A DNA stretch of 64,000 bases from Henckelia pumila (GCF_033568475.1 NW_027331833.1:6076001-6140000), one strand, 5' to 3'. Counted from the stretch's first letter, positions 22,600 through 33,942 are shown. Numbers and translations: made by a program. The notes: generated from the sequence alone by a model not told the origin.

Positions 22600-23600
22600 T
22601 TAATCTATGATTAGGATTAGATCCAATTGAATCAACAAGATTAGATCTTCATTAATCTAGGATTATGATTAGATTTCATGGAATCAACTAGATTATATCC
22701 GAATTAATCTAGGTTTATGATTAGATCAAATTGAATCAAAAAGATTAGATCCAAATTAATTTTTGGATTATAATTAGATCAAATAGAATCAACTAGATTA
22801 TATCCGAATTAATCTAGGATTAGGATTAGATCCAATCGAATCAACATGATTAGATCCGAATTAATCTTGGTTTATAATTAGATCCAATTGAATCAACCAA
22901 ATTATCTCCAAATTAATCATGGATCATGATTAGGTCCAATTGAATCAATAAGATTAGATCTGAATTACTCTAGGATTATGATTAGATTTCATAGAATCAA
23001 CAAGATTAATTATATCTGAATTATCTAGGATTATGATTAGATTTCATGGAATCAACCAGATTAGATCCGAATTAATCTAAGATTATGATTAGATTCGTAT
23101 TAATAAACTAGATTATATCCTAATTAATCTAGGATTATGATTAGATCCAATTGAATCAACAAGATTAGATCCGAATTAATCTTGGATTATAATTAGATCC
23201 AATCGAATAAACAAGATTAGATCCGAATTAATCTAGGATTATGATTAGATTTCATTGAATCAACGAGATTAGATCCGAATTAATCTAGGATTATGATTAG
23301 ATTTCATGGAATCAACTATATTAGATCCAAATTAATCTAGGATTATGATTAGATCCAAATAAATCAACAAGATTAGATCCGAATTAATCTTGGATTATAA
23401 TTAGATCCAATTAAATCAACAAAATTATATACGAATTAACCTTGGATTATGATTAGATCCAATTGAATCAACAAGATTAGATCCGAATTAATCTAGGATT
23501 ATGATTAGATCTAATTGAATCAATAAAATTAGATCCGAATTAATCTAGAATTATGATTAGATCCAATTGACCTAGGATTATGATTAAGTTCATATGAATC
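22600..23600. repeat. Minisatellite, about 52-bp unit, roughly 19 copies
   Basis: The unit is built from AATTGAATCAACAAGATTAG, ATCCGAATTAATCTAG and GATTATGATTAGATCC. Copies run head to tail with point changes and a few shortened units. There is no frame across it. It ends where the flanking duplicated segment begins. Confidence 0.93.
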
Positions 23601-23604
23601 ACTG

Positions 23605-23842
23605 GAAATTAATATTATTTCCCTTACATTGTTTTCGAGGCTTTGATTCAATTAATCTGGATTTTCTAAGATGAATTTTATATTTAAAATTTTATTACTT
23701 TCTACCGTATATAATATGTACATTGATTGACGGCTGATCTTATGTTCGTTATAGTCTGCATGTGTTTTCACAATCGATCACATCAAAATAGCAATCGAGT
23801 TTAATCCTGACAACCACATGTACATTCCTATAAAGACACTAA
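23605..23842 (+). repeat. Duplicated host segment, copy 1
   Basis: About 240 bp (word CATTGATTGACGGCTGATCTT and GATCACATCAAAAT) matches 28533-28930 in the same orientation, diverged. The Pong-like element 1 is inserted in this copy at 23842. It lacks the MITE found in copy 2, so it shows the empty site. Confidence 0.75.
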
Positions 23843-24218
23843 GAGAATCCACAACCCATTCAATTAATAACACCAATAACACCCTCCACATCATCAAAAG
23901 TCATGGGCCCCACTGTTAATAACACATCCTTCTTTCCACCCACAATCCTATTAACATTAACACTCATTATTTATGGGTCCCACATTCCACTCAACATTAT
24001 AAAATTATTTTATACTAAATAAATTCATTTTCTTTACATTTTATAATATATTTATAATTATAATATTATATTTTAAGTTTTAATTTAATTAATTTTAAAA
24101 ATAAAAAAATCATTTTAATATATTTATTCAATACACGAAATTATTAAATTCAAATGCAACAATAACTTTAAAAAAATAACAATACAAAGAAATAAAAAAT
24201 AACAAATACAATATTAAT

Positions 24219-25535
24219 TCACGGATTCATGTTGTTGCAATTCCCCCAGATATGCTCCACTAAGTCCGCGCGAAGTTGGTGATGAACTTGAGTGTCACGT
24301 AGCTCTAAATTTATCCGAAGATAATCCTGAAAGCCTCGGTTGGATCCTAGGATAGGTTGTGCAAGTTCATCCCCTTCATCGTTGTACCAATCTATCACGT
24401 GACCTCCTTCATCTTCAATAATCATGTTATGCAAAATAATGCATGCTAACATTATTTGTTTTAACTTTTTCCTATACCAATAGCGAGATGAACCTCTGAC
24501 AATCGCCCATCGAGATTGGAGTACCCCAAATGCCCGCTCGACATCTTTTCTTGCAGATTCCTGTCTTTCCTTAAACAACTTTCTCTTGGGATCCTCCGGG
24601 CAAGGAAAAGCCTTAACGAAAGTAGCCCACTCGGGATATATTCCATCTGTTAAATAATAACCTTTCGTATATGTAGTGCCGTTCACCGTGAAATTAACCT
24701 CCGGCGCATTTTCTTGCAAGACGTTGTTGAAGATTGGAGATTCATATAACATGTTGATATCGTTGCGTGAACCGGCGACCCCAAAGAAGACATGTCAAAT
24801 CCACAAGTCATGAGACGCGACCGCCTCTAGCACAATTGTTGGTGACCCATGTCCCCTTGTAAATTGACCTTTCCAAGCAACCGGACAATTTTTCCATTTC
24901 CAATGCATACAATCAAGGCTACCCAACATGCCAGGGAAGCCGTGTCTGTCATCATGCATTTGAAGAAGACGTTGAACATCATCAGCATTTGGTCTTCTTA
25001 AGTACCTATCACCAAATATTTCAACCAAGTATTCACAAAACTTGAAAAGACACCTGATGGCAGTGGATTCACCCATACGTAGGTACTCATCAAGATGATC
25101 TGCAGGGACTCCGTAAGCTAGTTGACGAATCGCAGCGGTGCATTTTTGTAGTGATGACAACCCTTTTCTTCGCACAGCATCTTCCCTTTGTTGAAAAAAC
25201 GTCGAATGATTCTCTAAGGCAGTCACTATGCGAAGGAATAACTCTCTTCGCATTCGAAACCGTCTTCGAAATATTCCGTCATGATACACTGGGTTTGTAG
25301 AGAAATAATCATTGACGAGCCTCTCATGACCGGCTTCACGATTTCTTTGGATGAACCTCCTTCTTCTGCGTGTTTCTCTCCTCTGATATGCTTCCATAAC
25401 TTGTTGGTGTTGTTGAAGTACCATTAACATCAGTTCTTCTACCGGATCATCATCTTGCTCATCGATTTGAACATGTACTTCTTCTTCGCTTGTCGAGCTG
25501 GAACTTGACCTAGAGCTGTCTGTGGAATGAGACAT
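24219..25535 (-). pseudogene. HARBI1-like DDE transposase, one nonsense codon
   Basis: The frame would be 438 residues but a TGA at 24797-24795 falls where relatives, including the intact copy at 43849-45156, have Trp (DLWI-stop-H versus DLWIWH). Everything else is in one frame. Catalytic residues are visible: first Asp in GSLDCMHW, second in YYLTDGIYPEW, Glu in KDVERAFGVLQ. The N-terminus has a Ser-rich stretch, then acidic and Arg-rich parts and the helix-turn-helix-like FRMRRELFLRIV region. Role in intact elements: cuts at the TIRs and inserts at TAA/TTA with ORF1 as partner. Recent loss is likely as only one lesion is seen. Confidence 0.9.
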
Positions 25536-25619
25536 TTTCGGAGGAAATATGTTGTTGTATATGTGTTTGTGAAAGTTATCTTAGTGAAATGCAAATATCT
25601 TAGCACAACGTGTCTATAT

Positions 25620-25740
25620 ATAAAGGATATCTTGCAACGACTAGTTTCCAACGGCTATTTTGCAACGATTAGATTCTAACGGCTAGTTTGCAACGGATAG
25701 TTTCTAATGACTATTTTGCAACGGATAGTTTAATACATTC
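25620..25740 (-). promoter_or_regulatory. CAACGG-type repeat array upstream of transposase
   Basis: TTTGCAACGGATAG and close variants occur about seven times in 120 bp, 85-205 bp upstream of the transposase start and just upstream of its TATA box. Element 2 has similar GCAACGGATA repeats at the same place (43570-43740). Inference: promoter or transposase-binding repeats. Confidence 0.5.
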
Positions 25741-26402
25741 ATCAACTTTTTCAAATTGTATACTTTAATATATTTTCTTTATTTTTATATTATTTTAATA
25801 AAAAAAAGTCTCAAAAATTGATTATAGCAGACACTTAATGTGGCTTGCATTCTTAGAGAATCCACATAACTTGAGCAATCCAACAACTTTAATAATTATA
25901 CCAATTCCACCATCTTTTCTTTCCTTTTTCGTTCTATATTTCTTTTATCAAACCCATTTTGCTTCAAAGATAAGATTATGTGCTTAGCACCATCTATTTA
26001 TATATCTTTGAAAACTATTAATTAACTCAATATGTTTTGAAAATATAATTTTGTTTATTTCGAAAAAAGTTATAAGTTGATTTTATTTGTCTTCATTTAG
26101 TTCAATCTAATAAGTCAACTTGTTGGATAATTAGAAATTTGATATTACTACTTTGTAATGACTAGTTTTCAAAGTTGATAAAAATTTTAAATCACGATAA
26201 TTGGAACCACACTAATTAAACATTATAATCACTCAAAAAGCAAATAATTAAAAATTACAATCACTCGAAACCACAATAATTAAAAATTACAATCACTCGA
26301 AAATACTACATTACAATCACTCGAAAATATAATAACTAAACAATAAAAACACTTCGAAATGCAATAATTAAACAATACAATCAATCGAACTGCGCAAACA
26401 GT

Positions 26403-27668
26403 TTAGATATTACAACTCGACCTGATATCCTTGCACAAACATTCATGTATGATAAGTTGCTCAGTAGTCATTTGCGAGGTGTCTTTGTTCAAGATCTCGT
26501 ACTCCTTCAACCTTAATCAACGATTCTTAGCTTCTGCATTGGACAAGGAAGCTTTTGCCTTAATCTCCTCAACTTCAAGTTGTTTTTGTTTCAGATCGAC
26601 TTCAGACTTCTTTACGTTTGTGTACTCATTGAACTTTGAAAAAATACTGTCATAGTTTACTGTCAGATCCTCCATGGTCGATTTGACTTTGTCTTTTCCC
26701 TTTCTTTTTGCTGCCTTCCTACCCATTGGGCGAGTATCTTCGTCATCTATGTCTACGCTCACATTTTGGTTGGAAGATGTGTTGCTTGCTCCTGACTCAG
26801 AGGTCCTCGTTTTCTTTGTGGCCACAAAGTGATCATCGGATTGTGGAGTAAACATTGGACGATCTTTAACAATTCTCCACACATGCTCGAGGTTGAACGC
26901 AACACCATTATTTTCTTCGCGATATTTTTCATACGCAAACCTCAATATGTCTTCATCACTGTGACCACTGCGATATAAATTGTAAATACTATTGTAATTT
27001 GCGTTGAATCGATTTACCTTCTTCTGGATTGTGTTGTGCCAATGTGATCGTATAACATTAGCTTTTCTGCTGTTTGAACCTGCAGGACGATTGTCATTGT
27101 AGTAACTTGAAACACATCCCCAAAATGCATCTGCCTTCTGGTAATTGCCGATTATTGGATCATCACTGATTGTGACAAAACTTCTCGCCAAGACCTCATC
27201 TTCAACCTTTGTCCAAGTCGAACGCTTTCTCGTACCCTCAACATCCGAAACCGTTTTTTCTAAATTCACCACTTCGATTGGGGATTCACGATCGAAAAGT
27301 TGAGTCTCTGGGACAAAAGTCGGAGATGCAGGTTCAGTTGGAATTGAAGATGAAAAATGCATACCAGTTGTGTATGGGATACCAAAGCCTTGAAGAACTG
27401 GCGGCGTGAATTGTGGATGACTCGTGTTTTGCCAATATTCGGCTGAAAGCGGTTGTTGTGGACCTCTGGGGGTATAATTCGGATTGCTCATAAAATTTCC
27501 AAATCCTTGAAAATTTTGAAGGTTTTGTGGAGGAAACTGCATATTTGGAAATGAGTGTGGATATTTATGAGTTGGTGAAATTTGCGGATTTTGGGAAGAT
27601 GAATTTTCTTGCGAGTTTTGTGTAGAATTCAACAAATATCTGAGATATGCCCTCGTATTTTCATCCAT
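26403..27668 (-). pseudogene. Pong ORF1, Myb/SANT-like DNA-binding protein, one nonsense codon
   Basis: The open part is 383 residues (27668-26517). The N-terminus is Gln/Asn/Pro-rich. The SANT-like domain starts at RKRSTWTKVEDEVLARSF and contains the typical FWGCVSSYYNDNRPAG. A basic stretch (GRKAAKRKGKDKVK) and a Lys/Glu-rich coiled-coil end follow. The TGA at 26519-26517 is premature: the same frame goes on for 37 codons to TAA at 26405-26403, and that tail (NKDTSQMTTEQL) matches the end of the element 2 protein (TKDTSGMTETQL). Role: partner needed with the transposase for binding and import. Such proteins are often misannotated as glutathione S-transferase T3-like. Confidence 0.85.
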
Positions 27669-28081
27669 TTCGGATAGAAAATAAGATTTCAGAAAAGAGT
27701 AAAAAAGATATAGGAGAGAATGAAAGAGAATTGAAGAGTGTTGGAAGTGGAATGAATTTTGGTGGTAGCATTGTTGAGTATTTATAGATGAAAATTCTAA
27801 TTAGCCGTTAGAATTTATTTATTTATTATTTTTTTTTAAAAAATAAATTAAATTAAATAACAATAAAAAAATTTCCGTTAAGAAAATGCAGTAGTTTGAA
27901 ACAATCTGACAAATAATTGAATATATTACCGTTATTTATTATTATTTAAATTAAAAAATTAAAAAAAAAATTAAAAAAAAAATAAAATAATGCATGTGCA
28001 GACGCGGGCCCCACGCGTCTGCACCTGCACACTCTCTTTCTGACGCGTGCCAAAATGTTTTGTAAAAAAGAAAAGAAAAAT

Positions 28082-28226
28082 GAAGATGGGCGTTCACAAC
28101 TGTGAACGCTCATCTTCTCTCTCTTGTGGGTGGGTGTTATTAACACCCACCCACAATGCTATGAACACCCACATGGGTGTTCATTGGGTGTTAATAACAC
28201 CCAATGAACACCCATTGTGGGTGCTC
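28082..28226. repeat. Cluster of palindromes at the right end of Pong-like element 1
   Basis: Five back-to-back palindromes: 28082-28117 (arms GAAGATG.GCGTTCACA), 28126-28154 (GTGGGTGGGTGTTA), 28162-28183 (TGAACACCCA), 28182-28206 (CATTGGGTGTTA), 28205-28226 (GAACACCCA/TGGGTGCTC). They reach exactly to the terminal base of the element. Confidence 0.9.
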
Positions 28227-28532
28227 TAAAAGGGAATACGATTCCCAACTCCCATGTACGGATATCGAGGGATATGATTACTGAAAAATGATTTTTTATG
28301 AGTTATATATTTTTATCGCTATATTAAATATATTTTAATCGTATACATTATTTATTTATTCAGTGTGATTCCGTGATTTTATTAACATGTTATTTTTTTC
28401 ATTACTTCTTAAAAAAAGGATTACTAGAAAATAGAGATAGAAAAAATTACCATTTTATGATTGAAAGAATACTTTTGAGACGAGATGAGACGATGCGAGC
28501 ATGACCAATGTAACAAAACAATAAAGACACTG

Positions 28533-28930
28533 CTAATTAATATTATTCCCCTTCCACGGTAATCGAGGGGCCATTCTATGCTACACCGGGTGAATTTCCC
28601 CCGGTGCAGCATCCACCATCCATGGAGCCCGGGCCCCACACAATTTGTGTGTGGGGCCGGCCATGAACGGCCCAGATCCACTGGGTGAATTTCACCCGGT
28701 GAATCATAGAAGCTTCCGTAATCGAGGGATTTGGTTCATGAAATCTAGATTTACTAAGATGGATTTTGTATTTTTTTTTATAAATTGTCACATATAAGTA
28801 CATTGATTGACAGTTGATCTTGCGTTCGTTACAGTCGATATGTGTTTTTTCACCGTCGATCACATCAAAATTGCAGTCGAGTGCAATCTTCACAAGCGCA
28901 TGTGCATATCAATAAAGCCATTACACAGAT
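28533..28930 (+). repeat. Duplicated host segment, copy 2 (with MITE)
   Basis: Same orientation as 23605-23842 and diverged from it; shared words include CATTGATTGAC and CGATCACATCAAAAT. A 148-bp MITE interrupts it at 28570-28717. Confidence 0.7.
28570..28717. mobile_element. MITE of Mutator type (about 148 bp)
   Basis: The direct repeat GTAATCGAGGG (28559-28569 and 28718-28728) flanks a short GC-rich hairpin whose ends match inversely: CCATTCTATG..CACCGGGTGAA at left, and the reverse complement CTTCTATGATTCACCGGGTGAA at right. A duplication of 9-11 bp is that of Mutator-like elements. There is no coding capacity. Copy 1 of the host duplication lacks it. Confidence 0.85.
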
Positions 28931-30036
28931 ATCTAGGGAATGATTTCCGAAATTTGTATTATCTCAAACTAATTATTTATTTATATAAATTAATAATAAC
29001 ACATTTTTTAATTATATTGTACTGATAAGTGATAACCATAAATACGATTTATTTTTGGTGTCATATTTTAATACAATAATTTTTAAAATTATTATTATTT
29101 TCACTTCGAAAATAATATAAAACTAAATATAAAAGTTATTTATTATTTTTTTCTATCTATAAGGTTAGTTGAGAAAAATATGAAAATATATATAAATAAA
29201 ATTAAATTTTCTTATTCCTATAGTGTAAAGGGAAATTTTGGAAAAAAAAAAAAAAAAAGTTGGTATACTCACTCTAATGTGCTCAACAATTATATATAAT
29301 ATAGTTACGGAAACCTCCTAACACACAGACCATGCAATGCACACCTATATCAGAAATGTAACCCAGCTGTATCCTCTCATCATCATTCTGCCTACCTTTC
29401 CTCCAAATTCATACTCAATTACATCGAATTACAATGTGGAAATTGTTCTATTATATTGTTTCCATCTGCATGAGATTGGTTGGTAATACAAGAAGAGTCC
29501 TATTTGTGTATAGACATTGTATTAAGCGTTTCCATATCTACTTTTTTTCATAATCACCAAAATCATGTTTCTCTTTTTCAATTTTCTTTATTTTTTTAGT
29601 TTTTATCCTTTCAGATTTGACTCAATAGTATCTGGATTGCCAGACATCAGACCACTCCAAGTCGGAGAAGGCAATGACATTAGAATCTGTTAAAGGATGT
29701 TAAAATCTCAATGAAAGCATTTGGATTTTGGCCTCTCATACTCCATGTCTATCAATTTTTTAAGTTAGTTTATATTTTTTGTTTTGTTACGGACATAAAT
29801 TTAGTCATTCAAATTTAGATTTAGATTAAGTATGATAAATAAGATCATATTCACTATAATAATAACTTACAAACATAAAACTGTAAAGAAGACATAATAA
29901 TGAATTATTCGAGCATTGATCACGAAAAAAATAAAATAAATTATTGTTAATCAAAATATTTTGGGAAAATTTTCAAAGTAATCTATAAGGTACATGACAT
30001 GCTTATCCCTTAATATTATTATTTTATTATGTTAAT
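28931..30036. other. AT-rich intergenic DNA, no gene seen
   Basis: Long A/T runs (A18 at about 29240) and no credible frame. It ends at the MULE target duplication. Confidence 0.6.
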
Positions 30037-30046
30037 ATATTAATAT

Positions 30047-30190
30047 GGGGAAATTTGTGATAAATCCCCAAAAGAAAACATGAATTCTTCCTCAGTCTCC
30101 GTTACAGGAATTATTTGTTCTAAATCCCTGACACAAGCCTGCTGTTTGTTACAACTCCCTATTTCGTTCAGTTTACCAAAATTCCCCTAA
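30047..30190 (+). repeat. MULE left terminal inverted repeat
   Basis: Starts GGGGAAATTTGTGATAAATCC at the base after the duplication and shares CCCTGACA, CCTGCT.TTTGTT and AACTCCCTATTT with the inverse of 41310-41452. It lies 150 bp upstream of the plus-strand gene and probably serves as its promoter region. Confidence 0.88.
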
Positions 30191-30340
30191 AATCATTTAA
30201 ACACCCAACACTACCCCTCACTTTAATTTAAAAAAAAAAAACCAAAAAACAGGGACGGTCGGTAGTTTCCCTCCCTCTCCCAACTGATTCTTCTCGCAGG
30301 AAAGCAGTGATATTTTGCGACAAGGTTTTGACCTCAGAAA

Positions 30341-32854
30341 ATGGCACAGACGACGAGACAAAGCAGACACTCAAAAGATAAGTTAGTTGAAGGAGCTTGT
30401 GGAGTGAGCAAGGAGAAGAAATCGAGCACTGTGAAGAAGTCGAAGAAATCAAAAATAGGTGAACCCTATTTTTAATTTTTTAAATCGGCCGCTATATATG
30501 ATTTGTCTCGAGTAATTGAGAAAATTGTTCGTTTAGAGGAATTATTTTGCTCCTCATTGTATGAATCTTTAGTATTTATGTGTTTCCACTATTTTTAGGG
30601 TTTTGTGGCTCAAATGTGTTGCCACTGTTCTTGTTTGCATATATTTGTCGAAGCATTCGCATCATTATTCCTAATTTTTGTATTTAATTTTGAGAGTTCC
30701 TCGGTTTAAATTATTTATCCCCAATTTTTATGGTTTTGTTCTTGAAATTGTTTTTGAAGTATATCTTGGTAAATGAATGTTATATTGTTATGTTGTTATG
30801 ATGTTTTTGATTTATTGAATATATATTCAATAATGTTATATTGTTGAGGACAATCGACAAATTTCGGTACAGAATTTTCAATTGTTCCCAAATTTGAAGT
30901 TTTTGTTCTTTTCCATGCAATATTCCATTTTGTTATTTTTATAATGAATAAATTTTGTAATGATTTTAAAATATTAGAAATGGCTGATGAAGAGGAAATA
31001 TGTGATGATTTTGAGTCGATCAAAAGTGGCAAGGTTATATTTACTCGATGTTCCCCTGCCTATTGTAAAAAAATTATGGAGGAGTTGAAGCTGGTCATAG
31101 GGAATGAACAAATGAGCAGAATAAAAGAAACTCCAATGGGTAAATGGATAGACATGCCTGTTCTACCTGTGAGTAGTGGCAGGGTAGACTATCTGTTTAA
31201 AAGATTTGATAGTCCTTCATGCTCGTTCGTTGTTGGTGGTGATATTTCCATTCCTTTCACTTCAAGAGACTTCTCCATCGTGCTTGGTTTGCATCAGAGA
31301 GGTCAACAAGTTGATTTGGACCTCAAGCTTGAATCAAGCTTTCTGTCTCGACACTTCAGAGGAAAAATAAGCAACACTCACAGGATTGTTATAAAAAAGA
31401 AGCTTGTTTCACTTGCGAGTAGTACTGTCGAAGCTGACATTGATGATTTTGTTCGAATGTTCATTTTGTTCATATTTAATTATGTAATATTCTCGATTGG
31501 TAATTACATGACTCCTGCTTTTATCTTTCCTTATATTGATGAACTGAGCACTTTTTTTGAGTTTGGTTGGGGAGATGCTGCGTTTCGGTTTTTATACCGA
31601 GAATTAGACAATCAAGTGAGTAAACTGTATTTGGATGGTTGCACTGTTGGATTGATGGGGAGTATATAATTAACTCAGTTATTGTGCTATTAATTTGTTG
31701 AATTTGTTTACTTATATGATTTTTTGCTTAGGCTTAGTTCTATGAGAGAGTGTCGTCATTAGCCGTACCACGTGGTGTTCATATCTGCCCCCGACTGTTT
31801 CGTTTTGGAAGAAGCAAGATCCAGTTGGATGCTGTGAAAGCTGAAGTGGCTTTTGATTCCATATCGTCAACCAAGGTATCTTCTTATTTACTAATCATAT
31901 TTCGAATGCTGGAGCTTTGCATTATATATATTTGTTTTTGGATCAGGTTTTGTCAATACATCCCTTTCCCGAGGAGGAAATGTTGTTGGAGAACAAGGTA
32001 ATTTGAGTAGAATCCTTTATTTCACGTTTTAGAAAAAAGAAATATTCTTCATTAAATTCTTTATTGTTGTAGTTGTTGCTGCCAGTTTCGAAGGAACAAG
32101 GAGGCAAGAGAGATATTGTGAACTAGAAAAAACTGTGAATAAACAAATGACTGAGATTAAAATGTTGAAAAGAATTTGTGCGCAGTTGAAACTTGAGAGA
32201 GTTGGAGCTAAAAGGAAGCTGGTTGATTTGAAAGAAAATCTGGTTTTGGAGAAAGAAGTTGCTCGAAATCGCAAAGGCAAGGATATTGTAGTTGATAATG
32301 ATCTGAGTGTTGATAACGCTGCTGATGGAATCAATGAACCAATGAGGAAGAGGAGTTGAGTGTGAGTCATGACCTAGGTGGTCCTGTCAAAAATTGTGTT
32401 GATTACTCGGTGAAGGGAAAAAGTGTTGTTGGTGACCAATGTTCCAGATATTGGTGAATTGAAGATAGGTGAAGATGCATGTGATGATGGATTGGATATT
32501 GGAAATGAAAAAAGTGTTGTTGGTGCTGAGCCTGAGGGTGAAAAAAATGCAGAAAGCGGTCACGTGGGAACGAAAAGTACCGAAGCCGATGGACATAATT
32601 CTTGTACTGAGGATCTGAATGAGATTGATCAATTGTTGGATAATCTTGTATCAAAAGTCGTTAAGGAAAATAATGTTTCTGAGGTTGATATTTCAACACA
32701 TGCATTAACCAATGTGTTTGAAAGGAATACTGGTGACTATACCTCTGAAAAAAGTGGTGGGATCGACGAGAGTGATGATAATTCGAAGAAGGTTGCAAAA
32801 AACACTAATTTCCAATCTTCCATCGTCGATAATGTTCGAACGAGGGGTGAGTGA
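30341..32854 (+). pseudogene. MULE-borne multi-exon gene of unknown function (Ulp1/PMD-type context)
   Basis: Exons that join in frame: 30341-30458 (MAQTTRQSRHSK, ending in a Lys-rich nuclear-signal-like stretch), 30978-31615 (EMADEEEICDDFES ... FFEFGWGDAAFRFLYRELD), 31738-31875 (FYERVSSLAVPRGVHICP), 31947-31997. Then 32071-32360 encodes a coiled-coil-like Lys/Glu stretch but needs a one-base shift, and 32423-32854 continues in another frame as an acidic tail. All junctions are GT-AG. Family knowledge: plant MULEs often carry a gene whose N-terminal part looks like this and whose C-terminus is a Ulp1-type cysteine protease; I see no His-Asp-Cys protease domain here, so that link is inference. 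Decayed at the 3' end. Confidence 0.6.
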
Positions 32855-32884
32855 AGAAAAGAAAACCATCAATATTTGTGACTC

Positions 32885-33770
32885 CATCAGATGTTTCATA
32901 TGATTTTATCTCGTCTAATTCAGCAATTTGAAGACTTCCATTTATTCTAATTCCACTCAAATTTAAGAACAAGTGACCGAGAGATCGAGCACAACTAGTA
33001 AAGAACGATGTGTTCCGATTGTAGGACAAACATTGTGGGACATGAAGATCACACTCCTCAAGTGAAAGTGGCTTTGGATCAAAATTTCAGTTATGTAGAA
33101 CAATCCTTTACTAATTTGGAACAATCTTCTTGAATTACGGCACAAGATGACATGTCCTTGTGAACATGCTCCAAGATTGTACAATACGATGCATGACACA
33201 ATTGAAGAAGATATTTCAATCTCTAGAGAATGGTGGAACCATCACCCAAGTGTTTGTCTTGTAATGTCTTGTGCCCCCCTTTGTCTAAAGTGTAGGAGAA
33301 AGACATTGATGATGACCCAAGGAGGGCACCATTTGTGGATGTCCACTAACAACCAATGTATACTATAGTGGTATATTTACCAAATTCCAAACCCGCGAGA
33401 TGTTTCATATGATTTTATCTCGTCTAATTCTGCAATTTGAGGACTTCCATTTACTCTAATTTCACTCAAATTTAAGAACACGTGACCGAGAGATCGAGCA
33501 CAACTAGTAAATAATGATGGGATAAATGTCATTCAATCGAGAACAATGTGTTCCGATTGTAGGAAAAACATTATGAGAATGCACCAAGATGATTCATATG
33601 ATTGTTTCTCGTCTACGATAACAATTTGAGGACTATAATTTACTGTAATTACACTCAAATTTAGGAACAAATGACCGCGAGATCGAACACAACTAGCACG
33701 GGTGGATGAGATAAATGTCATTTAATCGAGAACAATATGTTCCTATTGTAGGACATACATTGTGGGCCAC
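32885..33770 (+). repeat. Triplicated segment inside the MULE gene region
   Basis: Three related copies at about 32889-33045, 33397-33577 and 33590-33770. Each has CATATGATT.TATCTCGTCTA, CACTCAAATTTA..AACA, GAGATCGA.CACAACTAG and then TGTTCC.ATTGTAGGA. Copies 2 and 3 lie nearly head to tail. Coding potential is broken by stops in all. Looks like a multiplied exon or intron unit. Confidence 0.85.
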
Positions 33771-33942
33771 GAGCAGCACACTACTTTAGTGGACATTGAC
33801 CAATTAAATACTTTGACCACCACCTACCCCTCATTATTAAGCTCTGTCGGTACACTTCAACTCTTCCATTTGCTTCTTGGTTCCAGATTAGTTAGGGTTT
33901 TGCTTTTCAAAATAAAATTTCAGTTTTCAAGATCGAGCACAA

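Larger units (their letters stand above)
23843..28226 (-). mobile_element. Pong-like PIF/Harbinger element 1 (4384 bp, TSD TAA)
   Basis: Seen: TAA duplications at 23840-23842 and 28227-28229 flank imperfect terminal inverted repeats (GAGAATCCACAACC left; GAGCACCCACAATGG as read inward from the right). Both proteins expected of this family are present on the minus strand: a Myb/SANT-like ORF1 (27668-26403) and a DDE transposase ORF2 (25535-24219). Each has one premature stop. TATA boxes stand upstream of both (27788-27781 and about 25625-25613). The right end carries a run of palindromes. Confidence 0.92.

Noticed and set aside
22600..23600. CRISPR-like array (regular repeats with variable parts)
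   Set aside because: Units are contiguous with no unique spacers, in a plant nuclear context; it is a minisatellite.
24753..24797. Frameshift splitting the transposase of Pong-like element 1
   Set aside because: The two parts are in the same frame; a single TGA in place of Trp explains the break.
30228..30452. Minus-strand frame over the MULE left end
   Set aside because: Overlaps the plus-strand first exon (30341-30458), which splices in frame to the next exon and is better supported.
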